This document shows, one piece after another, positions 41,901-53,175 of a stretch of DNA of 64,000 bases. Origin of the DNA: Trichomonas vaginalis G3 (taxonomy: Eukaryota; Parabasalia; Trichomonadida; Trichomonadidae); contig NC_067207.1 in the NCBI RefSeq assembly GCF_026262505.1, forward strand, positions 14,290,082-14,354,081, given 5' to 3'. The notes beneath the pieces are model-generated. The model made no database searches, had not been told where the DNA came from, and saw nothing but the letters and a program-made list of their open reading frames with translations. Position numbers and translations under genes: made by a program. How positions within the stretch are numbered: the stretch's first letter is position 1; each line of letters opens with the position of its first letter.

Positions 41901-42986
41901 TTCTTTTGTGATTGTTGTCAGATTGGCAAATCGATTATTTCGGTTAATAAGATTCACAAAAATACATCATCTTTTTAGTCCATAAGTGATAATTTGAACT
42001 TTTGATTCCGATCCGAAAGCTAGAAAATTGAGAGCTATTGAATTTTCAGAGGTAGGGCAACGATAGAAAATTTTTGGAAAAAAAGTTCGGAAATCTTAAA
42101 CGTATCATATTCCCTGCATGGTTTGGTATCTTCCGCCATGCGTTGTGCCAAACATATTGACACTTTCCAATAATTAATTTATGGTATGAGTCACAGAGTT
42201 AGATTATAAAAAGAAAGTAAATAATTGCAATTAGAAATCATATATGTCGGAAATCAAATGTTGATGAGCAGAAACCTTTTACTCATCATAAAAGAGATAA
42301 ATCACTAAAGATTTGTATACATTAAAATTTGATATTTGGTGCTCGAAAACTGTCTGATGGGACTCTTCCAAAATGAACCAATCTATCGCTGAGGACCAAA
42401 TTAGATGATGTGGATGGTGTATTCTCTAATTCTAACTTAGGAAGAATGGGAACAAAACGAATGACGACAACAACATGTCAAACATAGATTAAATATCTAT
42501 GAATCAATAAAGTATATGTGCATTGAAGGTGATAACGATCACTTGAGGCTTATAACTCTTTGACTAAATTATGCAATAATTAAATATAATCATTTTTATA
42601 TTTTTATACTGATAGTAATTAATATACTATCCTGCTTAATAAATGGTATGATCAAATTTGTTTGAAAATTTAATTATGTATATGAAACTATGTCTTCTAT
42701 ATAAAAATCAAAATTTTCGGACGAACCTAGATTGAACCTTTATGAAAATCTATCATTTTTGTTAATTGAGTTAATATGAATCTTTTACATATGTATATAT
42801 AGCATTGATAGCTTATATAATCATGGTTTATTCCATATTAACATATTTTTTCAGTTAAATTTGTTAATAATATCATGTAACAAATTAATTCAAGATTAGA
42901 ATGTCTACAAAATGCTAACAAATAAGAACAAAATACAATTTCTCGACTTAAATTTTAATATGGAGTAGTTTTTCGTTTAAATCTAA

Positions 42987-44257
42987 TTACCCAGATTTTC
43001 CTTACTTTTACCACTCCCCATGTAATTTCTGGGGAAAACGATAATTCATTTTTTTTATGGATGAATAGATCGTTTTCCTAGAAAGGACCTCATATCTCTG
43101 GCTAAAAAGAGTGTCAGATCCTAAATAGATTATTGATCTAGTGTACAAATCCAATAAAAAGCCTATTTTTTTGGCTTTTTTGGTGCTCATTTTTTCGAAG
43201 ATCTACATGAATATGGGGAAACCATCGGATTTTTTTGGTTAACCCACATCTTCATGTAGTCTGGACTATCTTTCCTCGAAGGACCTCTTTACGGGTGTAA
43301 AAACTCATAAAGTTCTCAAAAGATTCATTCTCGATCTCCATGCTGAAAGAATTTACAATAAAAAAGAGATCTACGCATCAAACTACAGCCATAAATGAAC
43401 TGAACCCCTAAAGCTCAGCTCTTAGTTTATCAAAAACGTCGAAATCCTTCTCATTGCAATCAAATTTTCTCAATAACTCATAAGAAAAATCGAATTTTGA
43501 TTAAGCCGATGTTATAGGTATCACAAATACTACAAACTTGAGCAATATCGAAATTGCCAGCAAAAGTTTGAAATTGCATTGCTCATATTTGTTTTGTAAA
43601 CTAAAAATCTGCTTATATTATCATTAATTTTTTATATATTATTCATATACTTTAATAAAAACAATACTATTTCACCTTAAAAATGAATTTCATAAGTCAA
43701 TATTATTTTTTTGAAAATGTATCAATTTTCGATTAAAACAACATGAGAATAAAATTTACGCAAAATTATTTTTAAAAATGGTTTTAAAAATTTACAATTG
43801 ATTAAGAATAAGATTGCAAGAAGTTTTGAAGTTTAATTTTAAGAAAAAAAATTCGGATATTATTCATGGATCTAAGTAATCTGATATTTGAGTATCGGCA
43901 CTATGCATAAAACATATATTTATAGTTTTTTTGGATTTTTATGATTTTAAATATATTCAAATTTGGCAATCCAATAGATTTTTAAAAAATAGGTAAATAA
44001 AAATAGATTACATATGCAGCAGATTTAGAACATGAAACAAATCTTATAGTGACCCAAAAAAAAATTCATGATCCAAAAAAGAAAAAAATTGGCTAAATGG
44101 GAATCAAACCTTGGCATAATGAATCATTCTGTCGGATGTTTCCACTACACCGGCAGTTCGAAAAATACCCTTGGTGGTTCTATTTAATAGCTACTCCAAA
44201 CGATAGGCGGTGTCCCCAGCTTTAGAGAGGTGGTAAAAGTAAGGCAAATCTGGGTAA
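42987..44257. mobile_element. 1.27-kb TIR element nested in the 4.67-kb element
   Basis: TTACCCAGATTT at 42987 begins a 28-bp repeat ending CCTTACTTTTACCAC that recurs inverted, with one mismatch, at about 44230-44257. No ORF of note is inside. A tRNA-like segment with A-box and B-box-like motifs (about 44095-44165, minus strand) is included. An internal stem pairs CTACATGAATATGGG (about 43203) with CCCACATCTTCATGTAG (about 43243). The flanks AAATCTAA and AAATGAAT are not a clear duplication. It is likely a non-autonomous element. Confidence 0.5.
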
Positions 44258-45388
44258 AAATGAATAAAAACTTATCTTGTACTATTTTCATTCAAAGATT
44301 TTAATAATGTAAATCATGCATTTTCATAATTCAGTACAGTTCTTTTTAGAATTAAAGTTGATGAGGATGATATTTGTGATTTAAAATAATTTGTTAATGT
44401 TCACCTTTTATTCATCACCTTGTGGTATGCCCTAAAGCAATAGCATTATCAATTCTGCTGAATTGATCAACTCAAAATTCCAAAAAAAATTCAAAATTTC
44501 AAAAATGAAATTAAACAATTTGAATTTTCACATGAAAAAATTAATTTCGAAAAAAATTTGGAAAATCAAAGTATTTGATAATTAGTCAAATAATCAATTT
44601 ACATCGTTTTTACTCATAAAAAACAACTAATTTTTGATTTTGATATCATATTTGATAAATACTCATTCCAGAGTTGACGTAATGTATTAATTATTGTTAG
44701 AGATATTGCTTTCGCAGCAAAATTCTTATTTCATGAAAGAAAAAAAAAATGATTTTATTCCAACAAAAACAAGTAAACAGATGAATGGAAACGTACTATA
44801 TTTTCATAAATGTAGTAATCAGCGTGTCAGCTTTTGTTTATCATGTTCGAGTCAAAATGTATTAACTTGTAATAAGAAATATTCGAAGATTATATGAAGT
44901 ATTGAGCATTCTTTGTAGAAATATTTGTAATTCATTACTAACATATATAATAAAGTTGTTTTTTTTTCCTTATTGCAATAATTTTGTCTGATTTTAATAA
45001 CTTTTCATGTATACGAGTTGTGTGAATATGCATCATAATATGCGTAAATATACTTATTTGCGACGAATAATGTGGTTGCATAATGGAGGTGCTAAATTTT
45101 GATTTTTAATATGGGGCTTTGGTATGTATAATCATGTTCTTATCTCAACGTAGGAGTATTGGTGCAATATGATTAAAATTTACGAGGTTGATCTTAAATT
45201 GAATAATTCTGGAGTATAAATCACAATGCAGCTAATTCTATGTTAAAGATAGATACAGATTGTAGTAATCAATTAGGGAGTACAAATTCATTCTTTCATT
45301 TCTGTCGTATTGAGCAGAAAGGAAGAGATCATAACCCTAGGAAAAAAGCCCAAATTTGTCACTTTTCATAATACGTTAAACTCAATTC

Positions 45389-45406
45389 GCTCGGCGAATG
45401 CCGAGC
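45389..45406. repeat. GC-rich hairpin
   Basis: GCTCGGC-GAAT-GCCGAGC: a perfect seven-base-pair stem with a four-base loop in AT-rich sequence. No neighbouring gene explains it. Confidence 0.6.
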
Positions 45407-45841
45407 ACACGTACTCATCATTCAACATAATATTCTCATTCTTTGGTTATTATAGTGCCAGACAACACAAGATTTCAAAGAATTACTTGAGTTTTCAATT
45501 AATCTTAATCCGATTTTAGATTTATCGAGAACTCCATCATCACAATCACATACTTCAGTGCGGTAACTACAATTATCCATATACAGAAGGAAGTTCTTTT
45601 CGAACAACTCATTTGGAGTCTGTTTTGGAAAGAACTTCTTTCTGTCCGACTTAATTTCATAGTTCCTGATCAACCAAAAGACAGAAACCACACACTATCT
45701 ACTTAGGAAAGGAGTTCTTTCTAAATCTTCCTTAAATTGAGATTTTACGAGAGATAACCCTTCTATTGCACTTAAAAATGAACATTTTGATATCTTTAGT
45801 ATCACACATGGTCATATATAGTATTTCATCTACATGAATAC

Positions 45842-45890
45842 ATTCATCTTTCGAAGTCTCTCATTAAATGGGAGGCTTCGAAAGATGAAT
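45842..45890. repeat. 15-bp perfect inverted repeat
   Basis: ATTCATCTTTCGAAG (45842-45856) pairs perfectly with CTTCGAAAGATGAAT (45876-45890) across a 19-base loop. It lies inside the 4.67-kb element and is not next to a gene. Confidence 0.75.
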
Positions 45891-46720
45891 CGTTTTATTC
45901 ATACAACTTTAAATCTCGAACACATTTAGAGAGTGAGTATATCATTTTATTCTTGTTTTGAGTTTATTCTGATTCAAAATTGCAGTGAAAACAGAAGTTC
46001 ACACATCATATCTGAATGTGAGCTCATCTATACTTATACGATCTCAATACCTCCACTCTAAGCATAAGAGGTGAAGTTATATAAAAATTATCAGATGCGT
46101 TGAAGTCTCAAAAGTATTGCCTGAATGCTTGTTTCATATTTGTCCAAGTAGTTTCAATGAATAAATGTATTGTTTTTTATAATTTCGATTTATTTTTAGA
46201 AAATATTCAATATAAACCTTTATTGTGTTATTTACATCTCATAAATTCTCTGTCTAAATCATATAAAAGCGCGTTTTACCCCTCTGAATCAAGAAATTCA
46301 TTCAATATTCATGGTATATTTATTAAATTTATACGATTTACTAATAATCAATATTATATCCTCATAAATAGCAATATATTTTGGTAATCTATGATAATCA
46401 TATACAATATTTGAAATCAAATTTTCATTAGTTTAGGTTCCTTGTTAATAGTAAACCATTATATTTATTACTAATAATAAAATCTATGTGTCGTATTGAA
46501 ATTCAATAAAATTACTTATTCGGTCCAAAAAAACAAATTAGATAAAATTTTTCTTTTTTATGTAATTTTTGTTTTTCATTTTTCTCAAGATCCTAAGTTA
46601 TGTTCTAACTTTTGACATCATATCCTATCATGCTAGGCTATATATTATAGCATATCCAAAAGGCAAGGAAATCTATCAGAGAAGCCTTTTTGACCTATCG
46701 TTGCCCTACCTCTGAATTTT

Positions 46721-48510
46721 CAACATCGATTTAAGGCTCCTCACTGTGATCATGTGGATAAAAAATATTCGTAATTTTTTAAGATTTTTAAGGGTGCACA
46801 CGAGAGGATCATGTAAACTTCAGAATTTAGAACCTTATTTTTAGGCATTATCTTGGCTACCTATTTAGGCTCGAAAAGCAAAAAATATCAAAAAATACAA
46901 CTTGACTCCATTATGACCCTTTCATGGAGGTAGTTTTTATCCGCTAGTATTTAATCTCTTTACAATTCGAAATCAAATTCAAACCTCAGTAGAAGAAAGG
47001 AAGAATCGACTTACTACGGTTGTAATACGAATAAATACATATATTTAATTATTTTTATTTACATAATAATTGTTTGAAGCTCATATTCCATCAAATTTTT
47101 AAATAAAAACATTAAAATGTTGAAAATGTTCATATATTTTAATAGGGTTTTGGCACTTTATTGAGGAATTACTACATACATAGTCGAACTGAACTTGATA
47201 TTTTGAAATTTAAATTATTTATCAAAATTAAAATTTAACTTGAAATTTATAATTATTTAGTCATATTTTGCATAATTCTAAGTAGATTTTGTAAAAAATC
47301 AAGAAAGAAAAAATTTAACGTGCTTTATTTTTTCTTTTTTATAATAATACATATTATTATATAATTAACATATTCATAATGTTTCACCCTTTCAAAAATA
47401 TAATCCTCCTCCTCTCAAATAAACGTACATACGGGTGGCCTCTTTTTTCAAAAAATTAAAATTTGAAATTTTGGGCTCAAATATTAGAGATTTTTTCAAC
47501 CTTCAACGATATATGTTGTCTATATCAGACCTCCTTTCTTTTTGATACTTAACATTGTTCCTAAATCTTAGCCGTTAAGGCTGTTCTGAAAATATTTTTT
47601 TTTTCGAAAAAATTCGAAAAAAATTCTTAGAATTCAAAAATCCCTTAATTCCTGAGGATTAGGGCTGTACAAGATTTAAAAAAACATTGCCGGGTTACCG
47701 TAGAGGCCTAAAAAAATCGCGCCTCGGCGGCAAGCCGCCTCGGCATTAAGAATGCGCATCTAAATTTTTATATGTCCTTCTTTCTTTTATTTTTCCCTTC
47801 CCTTTCTTTTCTTTTTCTTTTTTTTCCCTCCTCTTGCTCTCATTTACCTTTTTTTTCCTTTTCTCATCATTTTTCAAAATTTAAAATTTTTATCAAAAAT
47901 CTTGCCTATAAAAGCAGACTATGGAACCTTTTAATGCCTCTTAATCAATATTATACAGCATAAAGCATATTAAATGAAAGTAATTACGTATAAATTTATT
48001 TTATTATCTTATTTATTAATTCTTTAGCATGTATTGTTTAATATTAACTTTTCTGTACATTAAATATGATATCTCCAAAGTATGAATGCCTTGTAACGAA
48101 ACGAAAACTTAATTTTATGTTGAATATTTGTCACAAACATTAGATTATTAAAATATATGTTGGATATCCCTTAGTATGAGACTTCATGACTCTTGTTGTC
48201 TAACGTGAGCTTTGGATTGCAAGCTCTGTGGTTAACGAACATAAATTAATTGTAAAGTTTTCAAAAATTTTCATCGTTTCTATCAGCATCTATTTTTCCT
48301 TTAAAATAATATATTTGTATGAATACAATATTTAGTAATTTTTTTATTTCCCATAATTTCATTCAAAATTTCAGAAAAAATTAATTTCTATTCAATATTA
48401 TTTCAGCTTCAAAACACTTCATTCTTATAGATGTTGATTCACTAAAGTGTGATTCTATTTATATGAGGTAGGGGCATGAGGCTCGGCAAGTCTTATTGCT
48501 TTTTACCTCA
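46721..48510. other. Repeat-rich intergenic region
   Basis: No gene is seen. It holds a 37-bp repeat (47401-47437, second copy at 53985), a GC hairpin GGCGGC-AA-GCCGCC (47726-47739) within CCTCGG repeats, and a polypyrimidine tract of about 100 bp (about 47775-47875) of T and C runs. Confidence 0.6.
47401..47437 (+). repeat. 37-bp dispersed repeat, copy 1
   Basis: A perfect direct copy lies at 53985-54021. It begins TAATCCTCCTCCTCTC and ends CGTACATACGGGTG. Beyond the 37 bp the flanks differ. Confidence 0.85.
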
Positions 48511-48517
48511 ATTTAGG

Positions 48518-48603
48518 TATTAAATAATTATAATGATTCATAGTGGCCGCTGCTGACTGGCCATCAGCAGTCCCCTGGCCAAGATTAATATAATTATTTA
48601 ATA
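48518..48603. repeat. Nested palindrome (cruciform-forming)
   Basis: The outer arms TATTAAATAATTATA (48518-48532) and TATAATTATTTAATA (48589-48603) pair perfectly. Inside lies CTGCTGA-CTGGCCA-TCAGCAG (48550-48570), and GGCC occurs three times around it. It lies about 180 bp beyond the 3' end of the hAT transposase gene and could be part of that element's end. Confidence 0.75.
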
Positions 48604-48785
48604 CTTATCCAGTTTTACATCAATAACAACAAAGCTAATCAATCATCATTCAGAAATGCGGGAAATTACTACTAATATTAAAGATTGATAGACATTAGGC
48701 TGGCCACCTTCTGTCTAATATCTTTACGAATAAAAATAATACTTTTTAAAACAAATTATTTAATAAATTTTATTAAAAAACAAAA

Positions 48786-50920
48786 TCAAATATCAAATTG
48801 ATCATCATTCAACTTGATGAAGAAGCGGCATGCTACATATTCTTCTTTGCATGATTCGTTCATTGAATTTCTTGTCTTTCGCAATTCAGATATTACACGT
48901 TCTACATCTGCTTCACTGCACGAAAGTGACATCATCCTTTTTCCAATTGGTCTTATTGCTTTTAGTTGCTTTATGCCATTCATGTACCAAAACTTGCCAT
49001 CATTTTGAGCAAGATGATGACCATTTATAAGATGGGAATCATCTTGCTCTATGAAGAAATCGTAAGCATCACTCAATTCCTTGGCTCTATCGTCTTTATT
49101 GATCGTTGGATCAACTGTTGATTCGGCAATTGCTCTTTGTCTGAGGATTGTTATCATGAATGTGTATAGATCTTTTATCTCTTCATCTACAACATCCCAG
49201 ACCAAGGAATTCCTCGAACCATCGGCATTTGTTTCGGCTGCATGATCGTCGTTAAGCATTTGTTCCTCTTCTGCTTGCTGGATCTCTTCATCATGCTCGG
49301 CTACCTCGTCAACACGTTCTGTTCGTTCTTCTTCAAGGATTTCGCCGAGTTTCTCAAATGTGATCTCGCGATTGATGATCCTCAGGGAAGGAATCGTTGG
49401 GACTTGCACATCTTTCAACTGCATTATAGGTGGATAGCTTGTCTTTCCTCCAAAACCCTTCTTGTCTCTGATGATCTTCCTTGCTAACGGTGTAAAGCCG
49501 AAAGCAAACCGAAGCAAATCAATTCTACCATATTCTTTCATATCATTTTTGAATATTGTAGTGATTGATCGGAGAATCTCTTCACCATCTGGCGTTAATC
49601 TTCCTGCCATTTCATCCAACATCCCTTGGCACTGTTGTATCATCAGGAATGCATAAGCACCCATGGACTTGTTGGATTCCAGCCATAATTGAAGTTGCTT
49701 TAATGGCTTGAATATCATTAAAGCATCTTTAAAGAGTGGAGGAATTCCATCACGTGTCCATTGTAACTGTTCACGTGTAGCTCTGGAAAGGGATAGTGGA
49801 AGATCTCCACTTCTTAAAGCAGTATTAATTGTTTCCAGATTATCAAAGATGAAAAACAGAGTATCATATATGTAGAGCCAGCGAGTTTCCGGGATTGATG
49901 GAACCCTGATCTTGTATCTCGCTCTCATATCGTGATTCTTAAAGATAATGATAATCTGGTGAACTCTATTCATCAGTTCATTCAACAATGGACATTGCTT
50001 ACGTGCGTGGACAATAGCATTGTTCAAGACGTGGTTAAGGCAACGAATGTACACGGTTTGTAAGCCAGGGAAAAGGGCTCCTTCTGGCCTCCAGTGGCAG
50101 AGTCCTTTAACCTGGGCTGGCAAACCATCTCCGACTACTCCAGCTACGTGGTTTTTATTAACCTTAAGAGAATCAAACCACGTATGGTAGTCCTCGTATG
50201 TCCAATTAGTCGAAATTGTTGTGTCGAAGAATTGGTGGCGATCTGTTTTGCCTGGATTGCACACACAAGAGAATAGACCATGACGGCTGCCGTGTGTTCC
50301 GCAGTCCAGGGAAATTGAGAAGATGCGGAATTCCTCGCAGAACTTTAGGCCCCGAGAGGAGTCTGTTTTGCCTAAAGTAATCAATGCCTCTCTGACACCG
50401 CGCCGTGTGAACTCAATGTCTGGGATTGTAAAGTTGATGCCCTGTTCGCGATTGACTTTATTTTTAAGCCATTTGGCGAAGCTCTCTAGGAAGCTTTTAA
50501 ATGCTGGCTTCATTGTGGCATAAAGGCTTATATCTAGGCTCGCAATAAGCCTGGCAATGATCTCTTCTAACGAAGGATCATTACCAGAGCCAACTGCTTG
50601 CTGAGTATTCTCAACTTGGTGCTCAGCAGGAACGTAGTTGGGCATTGGGAGTAAAAATTTGCACTTATGATCTTTAAAATCATTTTTCCTGCTTTTTTTA
50701 ATGCATCGCACGAACTGCCCTTGAACTAATGTTTCACTACATTCGGCACAGTATGTAAAGAGCCTTCCTTTGTCTGATTGATTAGGCTCATTCTCATAAT
50801 AGCCGATCGTAGTGAAACATTTTTTCCACACTTTGTTTCCAATGTTTCAGGAGTTGGTGGATATTTCGTCTTCTTAAATGGAATCCACTCATCATATACA
50901 TGAGGATCCCATGCAGTCAT
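48786..50920 (-). pseudogene. hAT-like transposase with one frameshift
   Basis: The protein resembles hAT-superfamily DNA transposases. It has an N-terminal zinc-finger-like part (CAECSETL...CIKK...HKC), then SLDCGTHGSRHG, VGDGLPAQVKGL, CLNHVLNNAI and ETRWLYIYD in the catalytic order expected, and a C-terminal LSCSEADVERVISELRKTRNS dimerisation-type region. The likely start is the ATG at 50920 (MTAWDPHVYDEWIPF). The frame then shifts by one base in an A run near 50825, after which 681 codons stay open. The break is recent because everything else is intact. An acidic insert (EEERTERVDEVAEHDEEIQQ) is unusual. Clear terminal repeats were not found. Confidence 0.75.
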
Positions 50921-51109
50921 AATAAAAATAAAGCTTTTTGAATATATTCAATTTTTAAATGATATTTTCACGGGTTAAATATAAAATAAAGAATAAGATG
51001 TAAATTATTAAAATATTTAATTTTAAATTTTGAACCCGTGATAAATATTTTTTTTCATTGTTATTAATAATGAAAAATAAAGCTTATTTCAATGAAAATT
51101 GTTCTGCAA

Positions 51110-51440
51110 ATTTATTTCACTTTTGACCTCACTTTTCCGTAATTCAATTTTTTACTTTTAATATTTTAGATCTTCATAATATCATTTGAAAAATTAACCA
51201 TATAAAAAAATCAAGTTATCAATTCACTTTTTCCGTAATTCAAAAATCAAAAATATAAATAATATATCTTTTTATCAAATATTATTATTATATTCTATGA
51301 AAAATAAGGTCCGGAAATTTTGCGGATTCCCGTAACTCAATTTTACGGAAAAAGTGCAGTAAACTATTCAAAATACGGAAAAATTGGTGTAAACTAATGA
51401 TTTTACGGTAAAATCACGGAAAGTCCCGGAAGAATATATG
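51110..51440. repeat. Subterminal-type short repeats 5' of the hAT gene
   Basis: TTTTCCGTAATTCA or its complement TTTTACGGAAAAA occurs about five times (near 51124, 51230, 51345, 51383 and 51410) in both orientations. Clustered short motifs at the ends of hAT elements are typical transposase-binding sites, so this is probably the 5' subterminal region. Confidence 0.55.
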
Positions 51441-51449
51441 TGCCTATAT

Positions 51450-52104
51450 GAAATTATACAAAAAATGAATCAAACGCATTTTAAAAGATTGTTCTTGTAT
51501 TATAAATGCTATTCGCAGATTTATTAGTTGAAGAAAATTACCAAATTTTTGCCGATTTACAAAAAATGATTTACAAAGCATATTTTTATAAGGCTTAAAA
51601 AATCTTTAAAATGTCACCGGTGACGGAAATCCATGGTAACCAACCGCGGTTCCCGTTTGGAATGCCATACTGAGGATTTTGGAAAAAAGTTTTTACATGA
51701 ACATGTGTATATTTAGGGTTGTTAGATTCCCGACGATAGGTGTCTTGGAAGATTTGCCTGGTGTCATCATAGTGTCTTTAAATCAAAAATTTTATTTTGG
51801 AGTTAGTTTTATTGATTTTTCAATAAAAAACATTTCTAAAACAAGAAAATAAAACGATAAAATATTTATATTTTATATAAGGATCTTATATATTTAAAAT
51901 AAATATCATTTTATTTTTTTCATTGGTGTCTGTCAAACCATAATACACTATTCAAAAATTCAATGTGTCTTGCGGTTTCAAAAGACACCTTCAAATTGAA
52001 CGATAGCACAGACACTATTGAATTTTACCCATTGTATTTAGTTTTTACCCTTTTTATTTTTAAGAATTAATGACTGAAACAGCCGTTTTGCTATGACCTC
52101 AATC
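51450..52104. other. Intergenic DNA
   Basis: No gene is seen. It includes a GC-richer patch (GTCACCGGTGACGG at about 51617, itself a short palindrome TCACCGGTGA) and otherwise AT-rich sequence. Confidence 0.45.
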
Positions 52105-52113
52105 ACTTTTATT

Positions 52114-53166
52114 AAGGGTTTCGTTTTGCGAAAAAAACGTACAATACGCAATTTCGTTAAAAAAACATTTAGCTAGCAATTTCGACCTTTGACTCCACTC
52201 AAGACGTCACTTTTTTAATTTTGCGGTATCATATTTTTGGAAAATCTTTATGAATATTATATAAAAAGTCTCTTTAATATCTATATTTCATATTTTTATC
52301 GATTTTTAAAGTTTTTGCGAAAAGTATTCAATTATTTTTGCTATTTGGTCGGGTAAATGTCAGATTTGCGACATTTTCTGATATGATATTCAGATTCTAC
52401 GTTGATAATAATGCTTATAGAACCCTCTTGCTATTGTGTCAAAATTGCGAAACCGATAGCAAAAATATCTCGCAATATCAAAATTGAGATATTGAGTGAA
52501 TTATGCATTATAGAGATTAAAAATCTGATTTGTGAAAACATCTCATCAGTTTCTAGCTAATTCAAAAATCTTTACTATCTTATTCGATTAAAATGAAAAG
52601 GGAATAGTTTCATTATGCTTTAAATGACAGCCTTATAATATAATCATAGTTTTCGCTCAATATGCAGCATTTTTTTTTCGAAATCTATGGTCAATGTCCT
52701 AAATACTGATTGCTTTGCATTCATATCTCTTACATTTTCTATACCCACATCACTATTCATTGCTATTCCTATCTTTTTCATTTTTGTTTGTTTCTCATAA
52801 TTTCTCAAAAAACATGATAACTTGATATTTGTAAATATCATACTTTATAACGTAAATAAGAACTTGACCTATTAAGAAAAGCAGTAATGAAAAGAAAATC
52901 TGAAATTCATAAAAATTACAAGTTTCTGATGACAATTAGCTTAATTAAACCAGGTACAAGATTATATAATTGTATTTTCTATCCAATTATCCATATAATA
53001 TCTTATCCAGAAAAATAACTTGATCAATACCAAATGATTTTTTAACTAGTAAATAAAGTATTTTCTTTACACACACATTGTATATCATAGTTTTTTTTTT
53101 GGTTTCGCAAAACATCCAAAAACAAATATGCTATAAAAGTGACAATTTTAGCAAAACGAAACCCTT
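52114..53166. mobile_element. Non-autonomous Mutator-type element, 1,053 bp
   Basis: It starts AAGGGTTTCGTTTTGC and ends with the exact inverse GCAAAACGAAACCCTT. A perfect 9-bp duplication, ACTTTTATT, flanks it at 52105-52113 and 53167-53175. Nine-base duplications are the hallmark of Mutator-like elements. There is no transposase ORF, so it depended on another element. The perfect duplication and terminal 16 bp suggest it is fairly young. Confidence 0.8.
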
Positions 53167-53175
53167 ACTTTTATT

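Larger units (their letters stand above)
42047..46714. mobile_element. 4.67-kb element with 20-bp terminal inverted repeats, unclassified
   Basis: CAGAGGTAGGGCAACGATAG at 42047-42066 recurs exactly inverted at 46695-46714. Both ends are flanked outside by AATTTT (42041-42046 and 46715-46720), a possible 6-bp target duplication. No transposase ORF is seen inside; ORFs are short and unconvincing. The CAGAGG terminus recalls hAT elements, but the duplication length does not fit their usual 8 bp. It is probably an old or non-autonomous DNA transposon. A second TIR element (42987-44257) sits within it. Confidence 0.55.

Noticed and set aside
43008-43190. Leftward 60-codon ORF inside the nested TIR element
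   Set aside because: Too short, without any transposase signature.
45422-45691. Leftward 89-codon ORF
   Set aside because: No recognisable domain, no start context, and located inside a transposon-derived region.
42047-46714. hAT classification of the 4.67-kb element
   Set aside because: CAGAGG ends fit, but the outer match is 6 bp rather than 8 bp and no transposase is present, so it was left unclassified.
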